Position numbers and translations under genes: made by a program. Shown here piece after piece: positions 47,101 through 57,521 of a DNA stretch of 64,000 nt. The stretch spans positions 106,204,501 through 106,268,500 of the forward strand of contig CM032230.1 in assembly GCA_019009955.1 (NCBI GenBank), given 5' to 3'. The DNA comes from Riptortus pedestris. Lineage: Eukaryota; Arthropoda; Insecta; Hemiptera; Alydidae. The notes under the pieces were generated by a model. The model saw only the letters and a program-made list of their open reading frames with translations, searched no databases and was not told the origin of the DNA. Numbering within the stretch: the first letter of the stretch is position 1; each line of letters starts with the position of its first letter.

Positions 47101-50100
47101 GATAAAAAATTTTATAAATGGTTTTTATTTCTATAAAACCTTTTACACATGCAAGTGTCTTTCCCATCGTTTAACCTTCATTTTAGAATTAAGATGTATG
47201 AATATTTAAATTAAATAAAACAAAAAAAAAGTTAGAAAGATTCCGAAAGTAACAGATGTCAGGACAATTCTTAATATATAGTGTTTAATTTTTGATAAGA
47301 ATTTCAAATTAAACAAGAAAGTGTCAACAGAAGATAACAAATATTGAATAATGATATCAGTCATTACACTTATTACGTGTGTACGAAGATGCCTTAATTA
47401 TAATATATTTATGAACGCTCAAATTTATCTTAGTTTTAGAAAAGAAATAATAATAATTTTAGCAGAAAAGGAAAACAGTTATTAGTGTTTCATTCATGCT
47501 GCATAGTATTCTAAAAAGGGAGAAAAGTAGACATGAAGATCAAATGTAGAAGATGTGTTAGAAGGCAACATGATGCCACTTATAAGTTAAATTTACTTAG
47601 TGATTGAGTAACATATTTTTTTAATTTGTCTACGAAGTATAATGAAGAAAAGTTTAGAGATTAGAATAAAAGGTTTCTTCGATATGAACATGTATCTCGT
47701 AATTCTTGGTCATACACAATTTATACATACAAAACGATAATTTAAAAAAAAAAAAATAATCATCTGATGTGGAAGGCATAGAACTTCATGTTGCTCCTAA
47801 TAAATTAAATATTCAACAATTATTGCTGCACATCATTTTAAATTAATTCATTTGAAAAGTGACATATGATATCTCCATTCCAATACATTGGATCAAAAAA
47901 TTCATAGAACATAATTTATAAATTGGTTTATGATGATAAAACTATACAAATTGTCTGATTCTCTAATAGGTACAAAGAAATTTAATATTTTTTTATTTCC
48001 TCTAAACCAGAACTACATATTACAAAAGTCCTAAATACTAATTCCAACATTCTAGGGCTAGGTCTTTTTGAATTATGCATGCAATATACATTTATCACGC
48101 CGAAGCTAGTATAGATGGATTAAGGGAGTGTCAACACAGATAATTCTATGTAAATCTGAAAACTAATTTTTTTTTGCAATTGCAATGCTTCATTTACTTC
48201 TATAAATTCGCTGATGGTGAGTTAGCTCACAACACTTCCTTCGATATCTCTTAGTGGTTTTCAGGTATTAGCAGAACAGAATTCTGTTTGTGTGAACAGA
48301 ACAGAACAAAAGTAAACATTTTTTTTTTTTTTTTTGTGGTAAGAGATCAAAATATTTAAATGTGGAGGTACTCTTGTCTCTCCTAGACCTGTTCTTAGCT
48401 ACTAGCTATTGTTTTTATTTACTGAAGTCACAATGATTAGTAGCAGGAAAATATTGAAAATTTATTCAATGTTCCATGTTGGTTTACTTCTTGTCTTGAT
48501 CACATTTTCTGGTAATAAATCAATATTAACCAGTGAGCAGTTGCACAGTGGTACTCGTATAAAGCGCAACACATCAAGTAAAAGAGGTCCCTCAAGAGGT
48601 ATTAATTAAGGTGTTTACATCTACAGCTACCACCCCCCTTTGTTCTACTGTTACTAACTACACATAATAACCACTCTATTCACTTGGAGAATGGTAACTG
48701 GAAATCATCATGAATTATAAAAAACAAAAGGAGTATATACTGTGCTGTGGGCCGTATGACAAAAAAAATATTATTATTTCAATTTTGCATTCCTAAATGG
48801 AATATTTGCTTACCTAAACTTTATTTTTTTAATAGCTATATTTAAGAAAAACATTCAGTTTTAAAAAAAATAGAAATGGAGAAAAATGAATGAAATTGAA
48901 GACTGTAAATAAAAATAAACAAGTGATAAATTTCCAGCATGAGGTTAAATAAATATATAGCACTAAGTGCTATGATCACGCATGCTGGTGCATTTGATTG
49001 GTTGCGTCGGTCCAAGTGTTCCAACAAAGGAATAATACTAATTAAAAAATTATCTATAAATAATTAAATAAGAGTACAACGGCTCAATAAGAATGAACAC
49101 TAAAAGTTATTGAAATATAACTCACAGGAAAAACTGGCACTACATCCATATGAGAATTGAGGAGAATCGAAGGGAGTTTTGGATCAGTTCCTTCCCATGT
49201 TATTACAACTACGGGTTTATTAGGCATTGGATAGCATACTTTTAACGGCAGCCCTAAGGTTGTTGCTTGCTTCTTGAGGAACTGTAAGCAGGCTTCTAAA
49301 AAAAAAAAAAAAAAAATACACAGAATATTAAAATTTAAGGAAATCTCCATAACTAAAAATATTATAAACAGTTCCTAGATACTTCAATATTAAACAATAA
49401 TACACTATATAATGAGGAGACTCTAATTATAAAGTTATTCTGCACAAAATCAAAGAAAGAATAATTCATTTCGCACCTCTGACAACTTTTATTAAATTTG
49501 AGTGGCTGTTTATATTCATGAGTGGATTATCTGTAAGTATTAGACTTGCAGCCCTCTTTATTTTAGAGTTTCTAGCATTTAAAAATAAAAACCTGAATAC
49601 ATGCATGAATGGCATTATTTAAATTTTATTTGTCTAATCTTCACACAAAGTACTTCAAAATCTGAAATTGAGTAGATTAAAGGCCTCATTGGAATGCCTT
49701 ACTTGTGTATTTGCCCAACAATCTTCCTCGAACTTGGTAGGAATTGATCAATATTGACTGTATTCATGTTTGATGGTTAATGTGGTTCCACTGGACTAGT
49801 TTATACTGTATTTATTTTTTTTACTGGGGTGATCTTGATGTTAACATCTGTCATTTCTTCTTGTATTCTTCAGGGCCTCAGTTAGCCATATGTGTTAAAG
49901 TATTGATCTTAATCTCACATGGTAAACCTAGAATGATAAATTTGATTCTCGCCTGGACAAAATGAATTTATTTAGTGACAAACTCATTAAATAAAATCCT
50001 TAGACCCACCCATCCCAGCTAGAAAAGGGTAGTAACCTGTAGATAACATGTTCCAATTATCTATAGTAGCATAAAGTATACGCAAATTAATAACATAATC

Positions 50101-53100
50101 ATATTTTTCAGCTTGCCAACCATTGCATTTCACTCTCTGCTGTTGGACTTTCTTTTCAAGTACAGAGTTCTTCAATTGCTAGATTTCTCTTTAGTGGTTT
50201 TCCGTGGCACAAATTTGAGATCTTTCTCTAGATCTTTGGGAGACCTCTCTTCAAGATGTTCAATGTAACACTCAACTCTTACTATTTGCTTTGTCGTAAG
50301 GGATATTACAAAGATCATTTGTAATGTTGAAATGTTTTGAGAAATGTCCCTTCATGCTTCCTTTATGGTAACAATAGGAGATTAAAAATTGTGTTCTTCA
50401 ACTCACAGTCATACCAAACTTGAGTTATGTGAGGTACTCGTGAAATGATTAATCAATACCAATAAAAGATTCCAAGAGATGTCATAAAAACAGAAAAAGT
50501 ACTCTGACAATGTTAACAGAGAAAATGACTAGAAATTAAGCCACTCATATCATTAAGTTGGAATGGTACAAATAGTAAGGAAGAAAACGATGCCAAGAAA
50601 CAAACACCAGAAGTTCTTGTAGAAATGTGGGATGCCTTATCTGACTCACTTCATTGAAGAAATCTCTTTGAAGGAACGAGATTTATTTTATTGATACTTA
50701 CCAATGATTTTGCTACCACTGAATCTCAAAGTACAAAATTATAAGCACTGCATTATGAAATGCACACTTTGAGAGCTCTCCTGATTTCAAGAAAAGAAAG
50801 TCTGTTTTAATGCACAAGACTAAATTTTACTCATCCTTAATAGCTGGGCCCTAAGTCAATCATTCACCATTAAACTCTGTTGATTTGATGAGAAATCTCT
50901 TACGTTTGTCAGAAAAATTAAATTCAGCTGGGGTATATTTTTTAAATTCTTTTCTGTCCATTTATTACTCATTCTTAAACGTGTCTTGAAGGATTTTAAT
51001 GAACTCTTCGCTTAATGAATGTTTTTAAGTCAACTATCCCAAGAAACACATAGGATCTATGACAATCCCCAATCAGGTTTAGAGATTTAGTATATTGTCA
51101 AAGCATATATTCGTCAATATCTTCATTAATATTAGGTTTGGTGGAAACAAATGAAAAGAATGTATTGTGTTTAGAAAATACATTTCAGTACAAAGATATT
51201 ATACATATTCATTTCAGAATTTATTCTCCTGATTGACAAATATAATGTAATTGGTGTTGCATTAAAATAGGTATAGGAATCATCTGTAGAGATGAATACG
51301 TGTGGTTGAATTCACCAGAAACGGGTAAAAGTCCGCATTCATATTTGTAACAGAAACTGTTACAAATATGAATAAATAACTATCAGAAATTGTGAATTGA
51401 CATTCATAGGTCATAACTACGAATACAATGTAAGAAACAATCTCACTCATCCCAATAGTGAAGCCTTCTACCACACTCACAAGTATGATGAGGAATAAAA
51501 TTGAGTATAAAATAGAGTGGCACTAATTAAAAAAAATGTGATGACCGTGACCTTTAGTTGAAGTTTTAGATTTAACTATCTTAAAATGAATCCTTGAGTA
51601 ACAGCTTCAATGAAGTTTAAAATGGAGTAAAAACAGTCTGATGCAGAGATTCTATCATCACTCAAATAGTTGAATACTGAAGTAATAAAATTAAAAATAA
51701 TTCACTAATTTTTAGTAATTACAGTATATTTAGAATTTTGTCGGTTTCATCTTCTTATCCAATTAATGCACTATAAATATTGCTTAGTTTGTAGATATTT
51801 TATGTTGTAATGGATTAGCTCAGGTTACCCATACGAATTAAGGTGTTGGCCATAATGTGCTTGGCAAGCCTGGTGTCGATGACTCGATTATGTCGTGAGA
51901 AAAAGGAATTTATTAAGTGACTAACACAAAATAACGTCCTTAGTTCCACCATGGCAAGAAAAGGGTGGTAAATTGTGGATTCTTGACTACATTAGTAGCT
52001 AAAAGTTGGTATTAATAAGAAATACTTCTATTTTCATAGAGTATCATTTCAGACAAAATTCCATTTATGTGTAAAAAGTATAAACAAGAATTTTTTTCTT
52101 CGTGCAATGCTAGTAATTATTGCTAGAATATATCCTGAAACATATTGAACCATTGCTGGTTTTGAATATATTTAAACACAAAAATATAGTAACTTTGGTA
52201 TTAATTTTCTTATTTTAAGAATGAATATAAGTATGCACATTTATATTATAGTTTGATAAAAAAAAATGTATACGCTTAGTAACAAACAGAAGCTAGATGT
52301 TTTATTTTTGTGCTCCAAGAACAAATTACTTTAGTTAGCACACTTCAGGTAAACAAATGAGCAAGTTGAAAATCATTTATTTCAGTAACTTGAGTCTTGA
52401 TCACAGACATTTTCACCGAAAAACTAATCAGAAAAGCCATTAGATTCAACAACTGTAACTTAAAGAAGAGTCTTGAAATTTTAAATAAATGGTAAGCTTC
52501 TAATTTGACATTTATTCATCCCAATAAATAATCATTTGTCAGAGGCAACAATATGACAGGTAAGGTTGATGACAGGAAAGTACGTGGCACTTGTCAACAT
52601 CAATAAGAAAAAAAATGACGTTACTTTATATGATGTGAAATATTTTGATCACAAAAAATACCAACCACTTGTACTTTAGAAAATAAAATCAGAAACATAT
52701 TTAACATCCATTAGTTGTTATCATCTCAAAGTGAAGTTAATTTTCTAAAGTTTTCCCCAGAATATGTTCAATATGTTATAGTAATTTAGTATTGCGTGAT
52801 AAGAACAAGATTTCAAACCGAAGGAAGGCAACTTAATGTCAAAATTAACTTATTTCAGTGAAGAACTAACAATCTCATTTGACACCCTTGGAATGAATAG
52901 TATGAGCCCTGAATATGTAAAGTCTGAAAGCTAGCTAACTATTTTTAGGGCATGTAAACAACACATTGAATTTATTCGAATACACTTCTTAGATTGGGAT
53001 GTCAAAGTGGGCTTGGTGGTAGTTAAATAGACCTATATTCACTCTTTTATGTGTGATTAGTAGTGTTACATTATGGAACTAATTACACATTGCATAACGT

Positions 53101-53442
53101 CATTTACTGCCAATGATATAAATTCTAGATATCACGAACTTCAAAGGGGTTTTGACAGTTAATTCTAGCGAGTTCTACAGGCAAATAATCTAAAAAAAAA
53201 TGACAAAGATATCACCCACAGCAGCAGGTAAAACATTTATGGTCGTTCATTAGGGCTTATTAAATCTACGGAAAGAGTCAGTTTGGAAGAAAATGAAGTA
53301 AATCAAGTTAAAAAACTGAAATACCGGATGACATTGGGCGAAGGAGCTGACAGCATTTCAACTTACCATAATTAGGATTTGGTTGGACGGACGGTATCCT
53401 CAGATACTCCCTGAAGTTCTTCACAGCTACATGCTCTGTCAT
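38032..53442 (-). CDS. ACY1: Aminoacylase-1 (N-acyl-L-amino-acid amidohydrolase), complete nine-exon gene
   Basis: Known role of the family: a cytosolic zinc-dependent M20 peptidase-like enzyme that hydrolyses N-acetyl and other N-acyl L-amino acids to the free amino acid and acid. Seen here: nine exons on the minus strand join in frame to 1188 nt (395 aa plus stop), close to the roughly 400 aa usual for the family. Exons are 53442-53367, 49295-49126, 43233-43062, 42607-42461, 41686-41499, 40258-40157, 39820-39693, 39389-39329 and 38175-38032, each bounded by AG/GT. Key motifs: HMDVVP (His74, Asp76), GAQDMK (Asp107), DEEIGG (Glu141/142), LDEG (Glu169), PGHGS (His200) and LLHDHDE near the C-terminus, together covering the expected metal-binding and catalytic positions. 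No residue that I know to be essential is missing. The ATG at 53442 is the only one before the conserved [12 protein letters not shown] block and gives a family-like N-terminus. Introns 1 and 2 (4.1 and 5.9 kb) carry repeats. Product assignment is very secure. Splice sites are read by eye. Confidence 0.96.
38722..38945 (-). repeat. SINE copy just beyond ACY1 exon 9, in intron 8
   Basis: The minus strand has GTGAGATTGATTCCCACC (B-box-like) and the body AGTCCCACTCTGCCTAGAAA, AGGGTAGTAATCTGTAGATA. Confidence 0.75.
39329..39389 (-). CDS. ACY1: ACY1 exon 8
   Basis: This is a 61-nt exon coding [20 protein letters not shown]. The [10 protein letters not shown] block corresponds to the substrate-contacting TDxRxIR region of the family. 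The acceptor is TTTTTTTCAG and the donor GCT|GTAAGT. Confidence 0.94.
39693..39820 (-). CDS. ACY1: ACY1 exon 7
   Basis: It codes for residues 286-327 plus two bases ([16 protein letters not shown] through SFKKECDKL). The SNPYWVSF block matches the NPWW-type motif of the family. The donor is AATT|GTAAGT. Confidence 0.93.
40157..40258 (-). CDS. ACY1: ACY1 exon 6
   Basis: It codes for residues 252-285, starting [20 protein letters not shown]. The GGVxxNVVP and DxRL patterns are typical of the central fold of M20 aminoacylases. Both ends are in phase 0, and the donor is ATA|GTAAGT. Confidence 0.95.
41499..41686 (-). CDS. ACY1: ACY1 exon 5
   Basis: It codes for residues 189-251. It contains [20 protein letters not shown], the conserved PGHGS loop of the dimerisation domain (His200), and [11 protein letters not shown]. 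It ends in phase 0 with AAG|GTAACA. Confidence 0.95.
42461..42607 (-). CDS. ACY1: ACY1 exon 4
   Basis: It completes [10 protein letters not shown] (residues 140-149), with the catalytic base and a metal-ligand glutamate, and carries CALDEGMA with Glu169. The donor is TGGC|GTAAGT and the codon is split after the first base. Confidence 0.95.
43062..43233 (-). CDS. ACY1: ACY1 exon 3
   Basis: It codes for residues 83-139 plus one base. It starts [20 protein letters not shown] and carries ARGAQDMKC, whose Asp107 is the expected bridging metal ligand. It ends with HMSFVP before the split Asp codon of DEEIGG. The acceptor is TTAAAAG and the donor CCTG|GTTAGT. Confidence 0.95.
43390..43850 (+). pseudogene. 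LINE fragment, AP-endonuclease region, interrupted by an F1 element
   Basis: Across at least two frameshifts it reads [31 protein letters not shown] and [18 protein letters not shown]. These match the GDFN, GR-L-ME and GCSVIDLV signatures of the apurinic endonuclease domain of non-LTR retrotransposons. It lies in ACY1 intron 2 on the opposite strand. The F1 copy at 43855-44428 separates it from the 3' part. Confidence 0.78.
43855..44428 (-). mobile_element. F1 element, long subtype, inside a LINE
   Basis: The 5' terminus on the right (GGGAAATCTGCT ending 44428) has a doubled CCCTTAAGGGA motif. It has a short TA core at 44370-44394 and extends left to ACTATATCTAGTACTGTAAT, also seen in the copy at 1417-2092. 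LINE sequence flanks both sides. Confidence 0.8.
44440..45470 (+). pseudogene. LINE fragment, post-RT region, continuation beyond the F1 insertion
   Basis: Decayed coding remains include [20 protein letters not shown], then [17 protein letters not shown], and further on [20 protein letters not shown] followed by [16 protein letters not shown] (a C..C...H...C-like cluster). It has many frameshifts and stops. The strand and order are consistent with the same element as 43390-43850, internally deleted. Confidence 0.6.
45471..48432. other. Part of ACY1 intron 2, nothing recognised
   Basis: AT-rich intron sequence. A 90-codon plus-strand ORF at 46524-46796 shows no protein-like pattern. Confidence 0.5.
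48433..48609 (+). CDS. Small ORF with signal-peptide-like start and dibasic sites, inside ACY1 intron 2
   Basis: A 58-residue ORF on the strand opposite ACY1. It starts [20 protein letters not shown], followed by VLITFSG, a plausible secretory signal. The rest, [20 protein letters not shown] and SRG, has two KR dibasic sites of the kind cut by prohormone convertases. The ATG has a fair context (CACAATGA). A possible splice donor (AAGAG|GTATTA) lies just before the in-frame stop, so this may be only the first exon of a longer precursor. I do not recognise the peptide. In DNA this AT-rich a short ORF can arise by chance. A nested secreted-peptide gene is inference. Confidence 0.3.
   Translation: MISSRKILKIYSMFHVGLLLVLITFSGNKSILTSEQLHSGTRIKRNTSSKRGPSRGIN
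49126..49295 (-). CDS. ACY1: ACY1 exon 2
   Basis: It codes for residues 26-82, including the [14 protein letters not shown] block with the first zinc-site histidine (His74) and Asp76. The acceptor AG is preceded by an unusually long uninterrupted T-run of about 18 bases. The donor is CCT|GTGAGT, and the exon ends in phase 0. Confidence 0.95.
49868..50095 (+). repeat. SINE copy in ACY1 intron 1, tRNA-like head visible
   Basis: The head GGGCCTCAGTTAGCCATATG and TTTGATTCTCGCC resemble A and B boxes. The body is CCATCCCAGCTAGAAAAGGG, TAGTAACCTGTAGATAACAT. Confidence 0.75.
51808..52022 (+). repeat. SINE copy in ACY1 intron 1
   Basis: The head GGATTAGCTCAGGTTACCCA and GGTGTCGATGACTCG are A- and B-box-like. 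The body is CACCATGGCAAGAAAAGGGT. The tail is TTAATAAGAAATA. Confidence 0.75.
52023..53366. other. Part of ACY1 intron 1, nothing recognised
   Basis: AT-rich intron sequence without noticed repeats or exons. Confidence 0.5.
53367..53442 (-). CDS. ACY1: ACY1 exon 1 (start codon exon)
   Basis: It codes for residues 1-25 plus one base of codon 26. It begins [20 protein letters not shown] and continues PNPNY. The donor is ATG|GTAAGT on the minus strand. The [12 protein letters not shown] block is a typical N-terminal motif of aminoacylase-1. Confidence 0.93.
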
Positions 53443-53522
53443 GATAACGAAAGAAGACCTTTAGAAGGGTGCGATTGCCAGAGTAACTCAAAATTAACTA
53501 ATATTCAGCAACTAGGTCGCCA

Positions 53523-53528
53523 TTTATA
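53523..53528 (-). promoter_or_regulatory. Candidate TATA box for ACY1
   Basis: TATAAA reads on the minus strand about 80 bases before the ACY1 start codon, which would allow a short 5' UTR. The region is AT-rich, so chance occurrence is possible. Confidence 0.3.
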
Positions 53529-54059
53529 AACACAGCAGTGGGGCCACACTCCACCCAACCCCCTCCCTTCAATAATTCTGCCTCATATAATGACTAACTT
53601 AAAATTCCCTTCAATTGTCTTTATCATTTCAAAAAAAACATTCAAATTTTAAGTCGTTATAGTGTGTTTTATTTTAATTAAAACTCAATACATCAATACT
53701 TTAACGAAGAAAAATGTATTGGAACTTTCCCGGGCCGCCTGAAATTTGGATCAACAACGATTTAAATGGGGTTAACATTCTACATTTTTGAGCGTATAAT
53801 TGTTTATATTTACCTTCGTCTTGATCAAGAAAGTTATTTTTTACAAAAAAAAAAATAAAAAGTTTATATCCGTTACTCTATTTTAATCGGCTAGTAATAC
53901 AATTTAAAATAACCTGGGATACACAATCCCTGCAAGAAAATGTCCCGCAAAGGAATTGGAATTAAGTTATTCAAGTTCATTGAAAATATGTTTATTTTTT
54001 TACTTCCTTGTACGAACTAGAGGATGTATTGTATTCGTGAAAATTTTCGGTTTTCACAT

Positions 54060-54600
54060 TTGAACGGTATTATCCACTTTGAACCTCCTTGAACCCATTT
54101 TGATTAGTTTCGCCTTGACGTCTGTACCTAGTACGAATCTCGTAGCTCAAAAACGGCTAGTCTTAGAGAGTTGAAATTTAATATTTGGCATTGTAAAGTC
54201 CCAAAGACTGTTGGTCAAAATCGGCTAAGAGGGTCTAGAGAAAATTTAAAATAAAATAAAAATTCTCTTCCTGTATTCCCCTTTCTGTCTAAATTCTCAC
54301 TTTAGCATGTCAGTGAGTCACACTGGGGGACAGATTAAAGTTGTAGTGAGTGCAATCATACTGGCTAATGCCTGTCATTTGTCAGCTTATGCAAGTAACA
54401 TGCTACAGAGGGATGGCTATCTAACAACCCGGGCTTTGAAATGAATTTTCTTTGCTGGTGTGAATAGAATTCTCCTCATGTTGCCTTTATTGCTGGATGT
54501 TCTGGAGAAGGCAATGGGAAACCACTGCCGTGTCCTTGTGACCCTTTTATTTTCTTTATCGGTCCCGTGAAAATCAGATTTATCTATTCACGAGATCAAT
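54060..54600. repeat. Unclassified dispersed-repeat-like segment
   Basis: TCTCGTAGCTCAAAAACGGC, GTTGAAATTTAATATTTGGC, and further on GGAGAAGGCAATGGGAAACC with ACTGCCGTGTCC resemble dispersed repeats found in other arthropods. No second copy was noticed in this window and no ends were found. Confidence 0.35.
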
Positions 54601-54843
54601 TACAATGTGAAGCCTGTAAATACTACATTAGAGATATGGAAACTTGTTTAGAACCTTTTTTGTTTTGTCAGAAAGAAATCTTTAAATTACTTTCAATGGG
54701 ATTTTTCGATCTGATATATTAGAAAGGAAATAGCACTTTCAAAAGAAATAATTTTAAATGAAATGCAACCAAACATTTTGTTTATTTAATTTAATAAGAG
54801 GAAGTCATGTGGTAACCACATCAGATTTTCTACTTTTTTTTTT

Positions 54844-55436
54844 AGCATATTTCCCTTAAAAATAATCAGCTATTGAAGTCGTATTCATGACGCGATTTTC
54901 CGATTTTCGAAAATTGCATTCAAATGTCCATTTATTCTACCGAGGAGATGACGAAAATGAGGTCCGTTTGAAACGTAGAAATATATATTTGTCTATTAAT
55001 GCACTAGTGGTCGCAATTTTTGTTTGATCGTTACCAACCTTGATATTTAAACTTTTTATGTAAAAATGAAGATGAAGTTCGTTAACGGCTAAAATCGGAA
55101 CATACTCGATATTTAGCCATTTCAGTCAAAGATCATATTTGTTATTGGCTGAAATTGGACCGGGAATAGTGGTAGTATAGGGAGGGGAAATTAGAAAATT
55201 CAAAATATACCCGTTATTATGAGCCGGATGATAGAATATTATAGAACCAATCTTGTTAAACTTTTGATTTTCTACAATTGATGTTCTATGCATTTTTGAT
55301 AACTCAAGTATTAAGGGAGTTATTCGTACTTTGTTGTGTTCTGCCTTCAGTACCCCTCCCCCTTCTACTAATCTGATTTTACAAATAAATAGAGAATTCG
55401 TGGTGCCTCTTCACGGAGCCCCCTTGTGACGGACAT
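54844..55436 (+). mobile_element. F1 element, diverged
   Basis: It starts AGCATATTTCCCTTAAAAAT, keeps TCTACCGAGGAGATGACGAA and a tiny TA core, and has an internal duplication of the CTCGATATTTA...GGCTGAAAT block (about 55040-55160). It ends GGAGCCCCCTTGTGACGGAC. Confidence 0.75.
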
Positions 55437-55559
55437 TTCTGTCTTTGGCATTGAATAAATTGCTTTCACATATATACATTCATCAAATACATTGCAATCA
55501 TAGATAAAGCATTTATTATTAAATTTATATTATTGTATTTTGTGTTTTATCGTTAACAA

Positions 55560-56327
55560 ACTCCACAATTAAGCATTTCGTATAAAACTAAAGAATAGAC
55601 TGAACTTATCTATCCATCTATTAACTTGATCAAGTTCATTAATGGTTGAACTCTGACCCGCAGGGGGAGGGGTTAGAGGGACAAGTAAATTCGAACTACA
55701 TATCTATGTTATTATGATCGGATCTAAAAATTGTATAAATCTAGTTGTAATTTTCATTGAACATTGTTTTAATCATTTTTCCCCAATGTGGAATATAAGG
55801 CGCAAGGTATTTGTATTTATTAGTTCTAAGCCTCCTGTAAGCAGTCATTCCTACTCACCTCATATTATCAATAAATAATGAAACTACTTGTTTCTAGCTT
55901 AAATATCGAATATGATTTTCGGACGACCTTTATAGTTATGTGTGATGTTATCAATTAGGATTTTAATTCCTGATTCCAATATGTTTATTTTATCAATACA
56001 ATATTTGGCATTTAACCGTTTCCTCCAATGTTAAAGATTATATTCGTTTATGGCTAAAATCGTACCATTGAAATGGGGAGGGTCGCCATTTGATCGTTAT
56101 CAAACTTGATATTTAAACGTTTTAGGTAAAAAGACAGATCAATTTCGTTAATGGCTGAAATCGGACCAGTGAGGGGGGATTTTCGAAAATTCGAAATATC
56201 TCCGTTACCATAAGTCGGATTAAAATATTCCATAGAACCATTCTTATCGCAAATTAAATGTTCTATTGTTATTCATCACGAGGGAAATCTGCTTAGTTTA
56301 TTGAGCCCCTGCGTGACGGACTTTTTT
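55560..56327 (+). mobile_element. F1 copies, overlapping and partly degraded
   Basis: At least two F1 bodies follow each other: one with GTTCATTAATGGTTGAACTC (55625), the other from GATCGTTATCAAACTTGATA (56093) to GGGAAATCTGCTTAGTTTAT and CCCCTGCGTGACGGACTTTT at 56327. Only the last has a clear 3' end. Confidence 0.65.
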
Positions 56328-56526
56328 TATTGTTTTGAGTCTTCAGTAAAAAACTCACTTTAATCCTTTGGGCTTTACCTGACTCGCTAAAATCTTATTT
56401 TCAGCGCACATTTTAATTTATGTTTACATAGGCTTCTAAGTAAAGGGAAAAATACAGATTATATTGTGAATCATTCCAGTGCATGGCAAATCTGCTCAAT
56501 TTATGCAGCTCTCCGTGACGGACTTT
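56328..56526 (+). mobile_element. Second, tandem F1 3' end (long subtype)
   Basis: GAGTCTTCAGTAAAAAACTC starts a long-subtype 3' segment. It ends GGCAAATCTGCTCAATTTAT, then GCAGCTCTCCGTGACGGACT. It follows another F1 terminus without a gap, the same arrangement as at 17605-18230. Confidence 0.65.
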
Positions 56527-57129
56527 TTCCGTGAATCGGGATTTTAATTCGGTGAGTTCGTTGCTTCCATTGTGCAACTAAGCATCTGGTATGGGCTGCC
56601 CAATGATCAATAGATGACTACACTCTTATACTGACTAATCAAATTTAATACACCATTTCATTTTGAAGTTCAGTTGCATTTGGGTTTATTGGGAAAGGGC
56701 AAATACCATAAGTGTTCAAAGGTGACCAGGAATTTTTTGGACAAGAGCATCTGAAGTTATCTAGCTATTGATGTGCCCTAATTTTGTTAGCAATCTTAAT
56801 AACATTCTGAATTTAAAACATGTATTTTTTTATTTATTAACAAGCTTTAAAACTAGTCTTAAATTATTAAAGGACGATAAACTATTACAAATGAAGAAAA
56901 ACTTTTAGAGATAATATTCACGATCATAAATTATTTTTTGATCTACTTTTTTTTTTTGGCAAATATATTGCTGTTTTATTTTATGCTGGAATATGTTTGA
57001 GAATATTCATATTATTCATAAAAATTTCCTTCTACCATAAATTTCTTTAATTTACCTTTAAACCTACTTTTCTGGAGTTGTGTATAATTTCATTGGGCGT
57101 TTGAAGCATATTCGGGTATATTGTTTATA
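56527..57129. other. Nothing recognised
   Basis: AT-rich spacer between F1 copies. It contains no ORF or repeat that I can name. Confidence 0.5.
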
Positions 57130-57521
57130 GAACTTAAGAAAGGGGTGTATCAACAGAACATATTTGCATGTATAATAAAGGTCTCTTGAAAGTGATATTT
57201 GTTACTTATATTCTAAGCGATTTATTGTATAACAGAGCATTGTTTATGTGACATGAGTAGAAGTGAGAGTTTGCTGAAGACTGAAAATTGAAAAATACAA
57301 ATATCTCAGTTAATATTCAAGATAGAGAATAAATGGTAATAACAATATTTATATTACATTTAATTCACAATAAGATTGGGTCTATACCATTTTTCGATCT
57401 GACGTATAGTAACGGATACATTTCGAATTTTCAAAATCACCCTCTTAACCCCCCTGGTCCGATTTCAGCCGTTAACGAACTTGTTCTTCAGTTTTGCATG
57501 AAATGCGCATATATATATATA
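57130..57521 (-). mobile_element. F1 element cut at its TA core by a Helitron
   Basis: The 3'-side blocks run rightward up to ACGAACTTGTTCTTCAGTTT and a short (AT)n, where the CTAG end of a minus-strand Helitron begins. The F1 5' block is absent. Confidence 0.7.

Noticed and set aside
49780..49965. 61-codon plus-strand ORF
   Set aside because: It overlaps the SINE copy at 49868-50095 and is explained by it.
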